DNA of 15,556 bases from assembly GCA_036522595.1 (NCBI GenBank), contig DATDFL010000182.1, positions 1 through 15,556 on the forward strand, written 5' to 3'. A program made the position numbers and the translations under genes. How positions within the stretch are numbered: the stretch's first letter is position 1; each line of letters starts with the position of its first letter. The notes beneath the pieces were generated by a model that worked only from the letters and a program-made list of their open reading frames with translations, was not told the DNA's origin and ran no database searches. Shown here piece by piece: positions 13,976 to 15,556 of this stretch. The stretch is from AC-32 sp036522595. GTDB lineage: Bacteria; Actinomycetota; Thermoleophilia; Gaiellales; Gaiellaceae.

Positions 13976-14200
13976 ATGGCCACCGGTACGGTGAAGTGGT
14001 TCAACGAAGAGAACGGCTATGGCTACATCGCCCCTGATGCGGGCGGCAAGGATCTGTTCGTCCATCGCGGCAGCATCATCGGCGACTGGCGCTCGAGGAC
14101 GCTGCCCGAGGGCACCCGGGTCGGGTTCGACTTGCGCGAGGGAGGCATGAGCCCCGAAGCCATTCACGTCCTGCCGTTGGCCGCCAAAGGGAGTCCATGA
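13976..14200 (+). CDS. Cold-shock-domain protein
   Basis: The product has 74 residues from ATG 13976, five bases after GAGGGAGG. It is a single five-stranded OB fold: MATGTVKWFNEENGYGYIAP with the RNP1-like motif at 13-18 (NGYGYI instead of KGFGFI), RNP2 DLFVH at 26-30, and a LPEGTRVGFDLREG segment. The C-terminal part is more divergent than classical CspA. Cytosolic nucleic-acid chaperones of this type melt RNA secondary structure and are frequent in stress responses. It is convergent with the carboxypeptidase gene, 25 bp apart, and stands alone. Confidence 0.92.
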   Translation: MATGTVKWFNEENGYGYIAPDAGGKDLFVHRGSIIGDWRSRTLPEGTRVGFDLREGGMSPEAIHVLPLAAKGSP

Positions 14201-14225
14201 CCCGATCCGCCGGCACCGCGCCGGG

Positions 14226-15170
14226 TTAAGGAGCGACCGGGGGAAGCCTCGGCCGAGCACGGCGATGTTGTCGGCGTTGGCCGGCGAGGCGGTCGACCAT
14301 GGCGTCGGCGGCCGCCAGACCCGCGGCGATCTGGTTGTGGCCAGGTTGGCCCAACACGACGCCGGTGAGCGTTGTCCGCTTGCCGTCGATCCAGCGGATG
14401 GCCCGGAAAGCGAAGCAGCCGCCAGCCGCGGCCGTCGAGCCCGTCTTGACGCCGACGAACCCGTCGCGCCCGAGCAGGGTGTTGGTGTTGTGCACGGTGC
14501 CGGCGACCGGCAGCGTCGTGCTCGGCGTGCCGACGATGCTCGCGAACGCGGGCAGGCGCATGGCCCGATCGACGATGCGCACCTGGTCGGCCGCGGTCGA
14601 CACGGTTGCGTTGTCGTAGCCGCTCGGGTCGGTGTAGCGGGTGTGGCTCATGCCCAGCGACCGTGCGGTGGCATTCATCCGCGTGACGAACCGCTCCGTC
14701 GAGCCGGCGTCCCACCGCGCCAGGACCGCCGCGATGTTGTTCGCGGACGGCAGCAGCAGCGCCTGCAGCGCCTGCAGCTCGGTCAACTGCTCTCCGGCGA
14801 CGATGGGCACGACCGACTCCTCGTGTCCGCGCCGGCGCTCGGTGTCGGCGACATCGAAGTCGGTGAGCGTGATCACCGGGCCGTCCTCGCCGGGCGGTAG
14901 CGGGTGATCACGGAGCACGAGATAGGCCGTCATCACTTTCGCGACACTGGCGATTGCAGCCGCGTGCTGGTGCGGGCCGGCCCGAACCTGCGACCGTCCG
15001 ATTTGAACGGCTGCCTGGCCATGTGCCGGCCACACCGTGCCGGGCAGCGCTTCGAGGGCTGATGCGGCCGTTGAAGACGAGGACGCCAGCGACCGGTAGC
15101 CGAGGGCGGCGGCGATCGCCGCGAAGGCGACGAGCAGGCCGACGACGCGTACGGGTTTGCTGTAGGCCAT
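14226..15170 (-). CDS. Serine-type D-Ala-D-Ala carboxypeptidase (S11 family)
   Basis: The product has 314 residues from ATG 15168-15170. An upstream ATG at 15231-15233 would add 21 residues, but it crowds the divergent promoter region and makes the N-terminus more polar. Residues 7-29 are a signal peptide or membrane anchor, so the enzyme acts outside the membrane on peptidoglycan stem peptides. Penicillin-binding motifs are all present: S75-V-A-K78, S142-A-N144 (PSANNIAAVLA) and K242-T-G244 (GVKTGST). The block MNATARSLGMSHTRYTDPSGYD is characteristic of S11 enzymes. The C-terminal beta domain of DacA-type enzymes is absent; the tail is a short basic segment. It is divergent from a response-regulator gene, which may control envelope genes. 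Confidence 0.9.
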   Translation of the reverse strand: MAYSKPVRVVGLLVAFAAIAAALGYRSLASSSSTAASALEALPGTVWPAHGQAAVQIGRSQVRAGPHQHAAAIASVAKVMTAYLVLRDHPLPPGEDGPVITLTDFDVADTERRRGHEESVVPIVAGEQLTELQALQALLLPSANNIAAVLARWDAGSTERFVTRMNATARSLGMSHTRYTDPSGYDNATVSTAADQVRIVDRAMRLPAFASIVGTPSTTLPVAGTVHNTNTLLGRDGFVGVKTGSTAAAGGCFAFRAIRWIDGKRTTLTGVVLGQPGHNQIAAGLAAADAMVDRLAGQRRQHRRARPRLPPVAP

Positions 15171-15256
15171 GCCGCCATTCAAGGCGGCCGGGCGTTGCCG
15201 GCTCGTAAGCGGTTTTCGATATGCGGACGACATGCGCGAGCTCGTAGCATCGGAGC

Positions 15257-15556
15257 GTGCGCGTGTTGATCGTCGAGGACGAGCCCTACATGGCCGAAGC
15301 CATCCGCGACGGCCTGCGGCTGGAGGCGATCGCGGCAGACATCGCAGGCGACGGCGACACTGCGCTGCAGCTGCTGAGCTTCAACGCCTACGACATCGCC
15401 GTCCTCGACCGAGACATCCCGGGACCGAGCGGCGACGAGATCGCCAGGCGGATCGTCGACGCCGGCAGCGGGATGCCGATCCTCATGCTCACCGCCGCCG
15501 ACCGTCTCGACGACAAGGCGTCGGGCTTCGGGCTCGGCGCTGACGACTACCTCACG
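15257..15556 (+). CDS. OmpR-family response regulator, receiver domain (partial at right edge)
   Basis: GTG 15257 opens VRVLIVEDEPYMAEAIRDGL, a receiver domain that runs off the window after 100 residues. Acidic pocket E7/D8, phosphorylation site D51 in AVLDRDIPGPSGDE, the conserved T79 (LMLTAAD) and GADDYLT at 94-100 are in place. The RDIPGPSGDEIARRI spacing and the GADDYL end are typical of OmpR/PhoB-type regulators, whose DNA-binding domain would lie outside. GTG 15263 is an alternative start with better distance to the CGGAG at 15251-15255. A partner histidine kinase probably follows beyond the edge. It is divergent from the carboxypeptidase gene with about 86 bp between starts. Confidence 0.88.
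   Translation, partial: MRVLIVEDEPYMAEAIRDGLRLEAIAADIAGDGDTALQLLSFNAYDIAVLDRDIPGPSGDEIARRIVDAGSGMPILMLTAADRLDDKASGFGLGADDYLT

Noticed and set aside
15169..15543. Plus-strand 124-codon open frame over the response regulator
   Set aside because: It is an out-of-frame Arg-rich shadow; the receiver-domain frame starting at 15257 shows all conserved residues.
1..15556. CRISPR arrays, insertion sequences, transposases, integrases
   Set aside because: No regularly spaced short repeats, transposase motifs (DDE or HUH) or integrase catalytic R-H-R-Y pattern were seen in any long frame.

Overview
The window is GC-rich DNA from what looks like a high-GC actinobacterium. A soil Thermoleophilia-type lineage (Gaiellales/Solirubrobacterales) is my best guess. 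This rests on composition, an F420-dependent luciferase-like oxidoreductase of an actinobacterial family, a cyclase/AAA/TPR-type regulator and frequent GTG starts. No rRNA or complete tRNA gene is present, so the assignment is an inference.

Layout. (1) Positions 1-1758: C-terminal part of a large cyclase/AAA/TPR-type regulator, entering from the left edge. (2) 1759-2252: no gene, but a 180-bp repeat ending in the 3' half of a tRNA-Thr(GGT)-like gene, then two hairpins. (3) 2253-8642: a redox operon. A divergent XRE/MmyB-type repressor (minus strand) faces six plus-strand genes: DHA2 MFS exporter, hydroxynitrile-lyase-like cupin, zinc alcohol dehydrogenase, SDR, F420 LLM oxidoreductase and a second SDR. 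Spacing is tight, with several overlaps. The zinc dehydrogenase and the LLM gene each carry a one-base frameshift. (4) 8705-8884: a second, same-orientation copy of the 180-bp repeat, exactly 6825 bp from the first. (5) 8929-10185: a secreted delta-60-repeat protein (minus). (6) 10365-10652: a multiply frameshifted VOC/glyoxalase pseudogene. (7) 10722-11519: an alpha/beta hydrolase (minus). (8) 11743-14200: a stress group with a primary-like sigma-70 factor, Hsp20 and a J-domain-only protein (all minus), then a cold-shock protein (plus). (9) 14226-15170: a D,D-carboxypeptidase (minus), divergent from (10) an OmpR-type response regulator cut by the right edge.

How the genes may work together. 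The repressor probably reads the shared 111-bp control region, which holds two TTCCTAGGA elements 15 bp apart. It would control a set of nicotinamide- and F420-dependent redox enzymes, a small metal cupin and an exporter, which reads as a carbonyl or xenobiotic detoxification cassette. The substrate cannot be told from sequence. The flanking tRNA-derived repeats suggest the cassette sits in an old tRNA-targeted integration site whose integrase is gone. The Hsp20, J-protein and sigma group looks like ordinary chromosomal stress genes.
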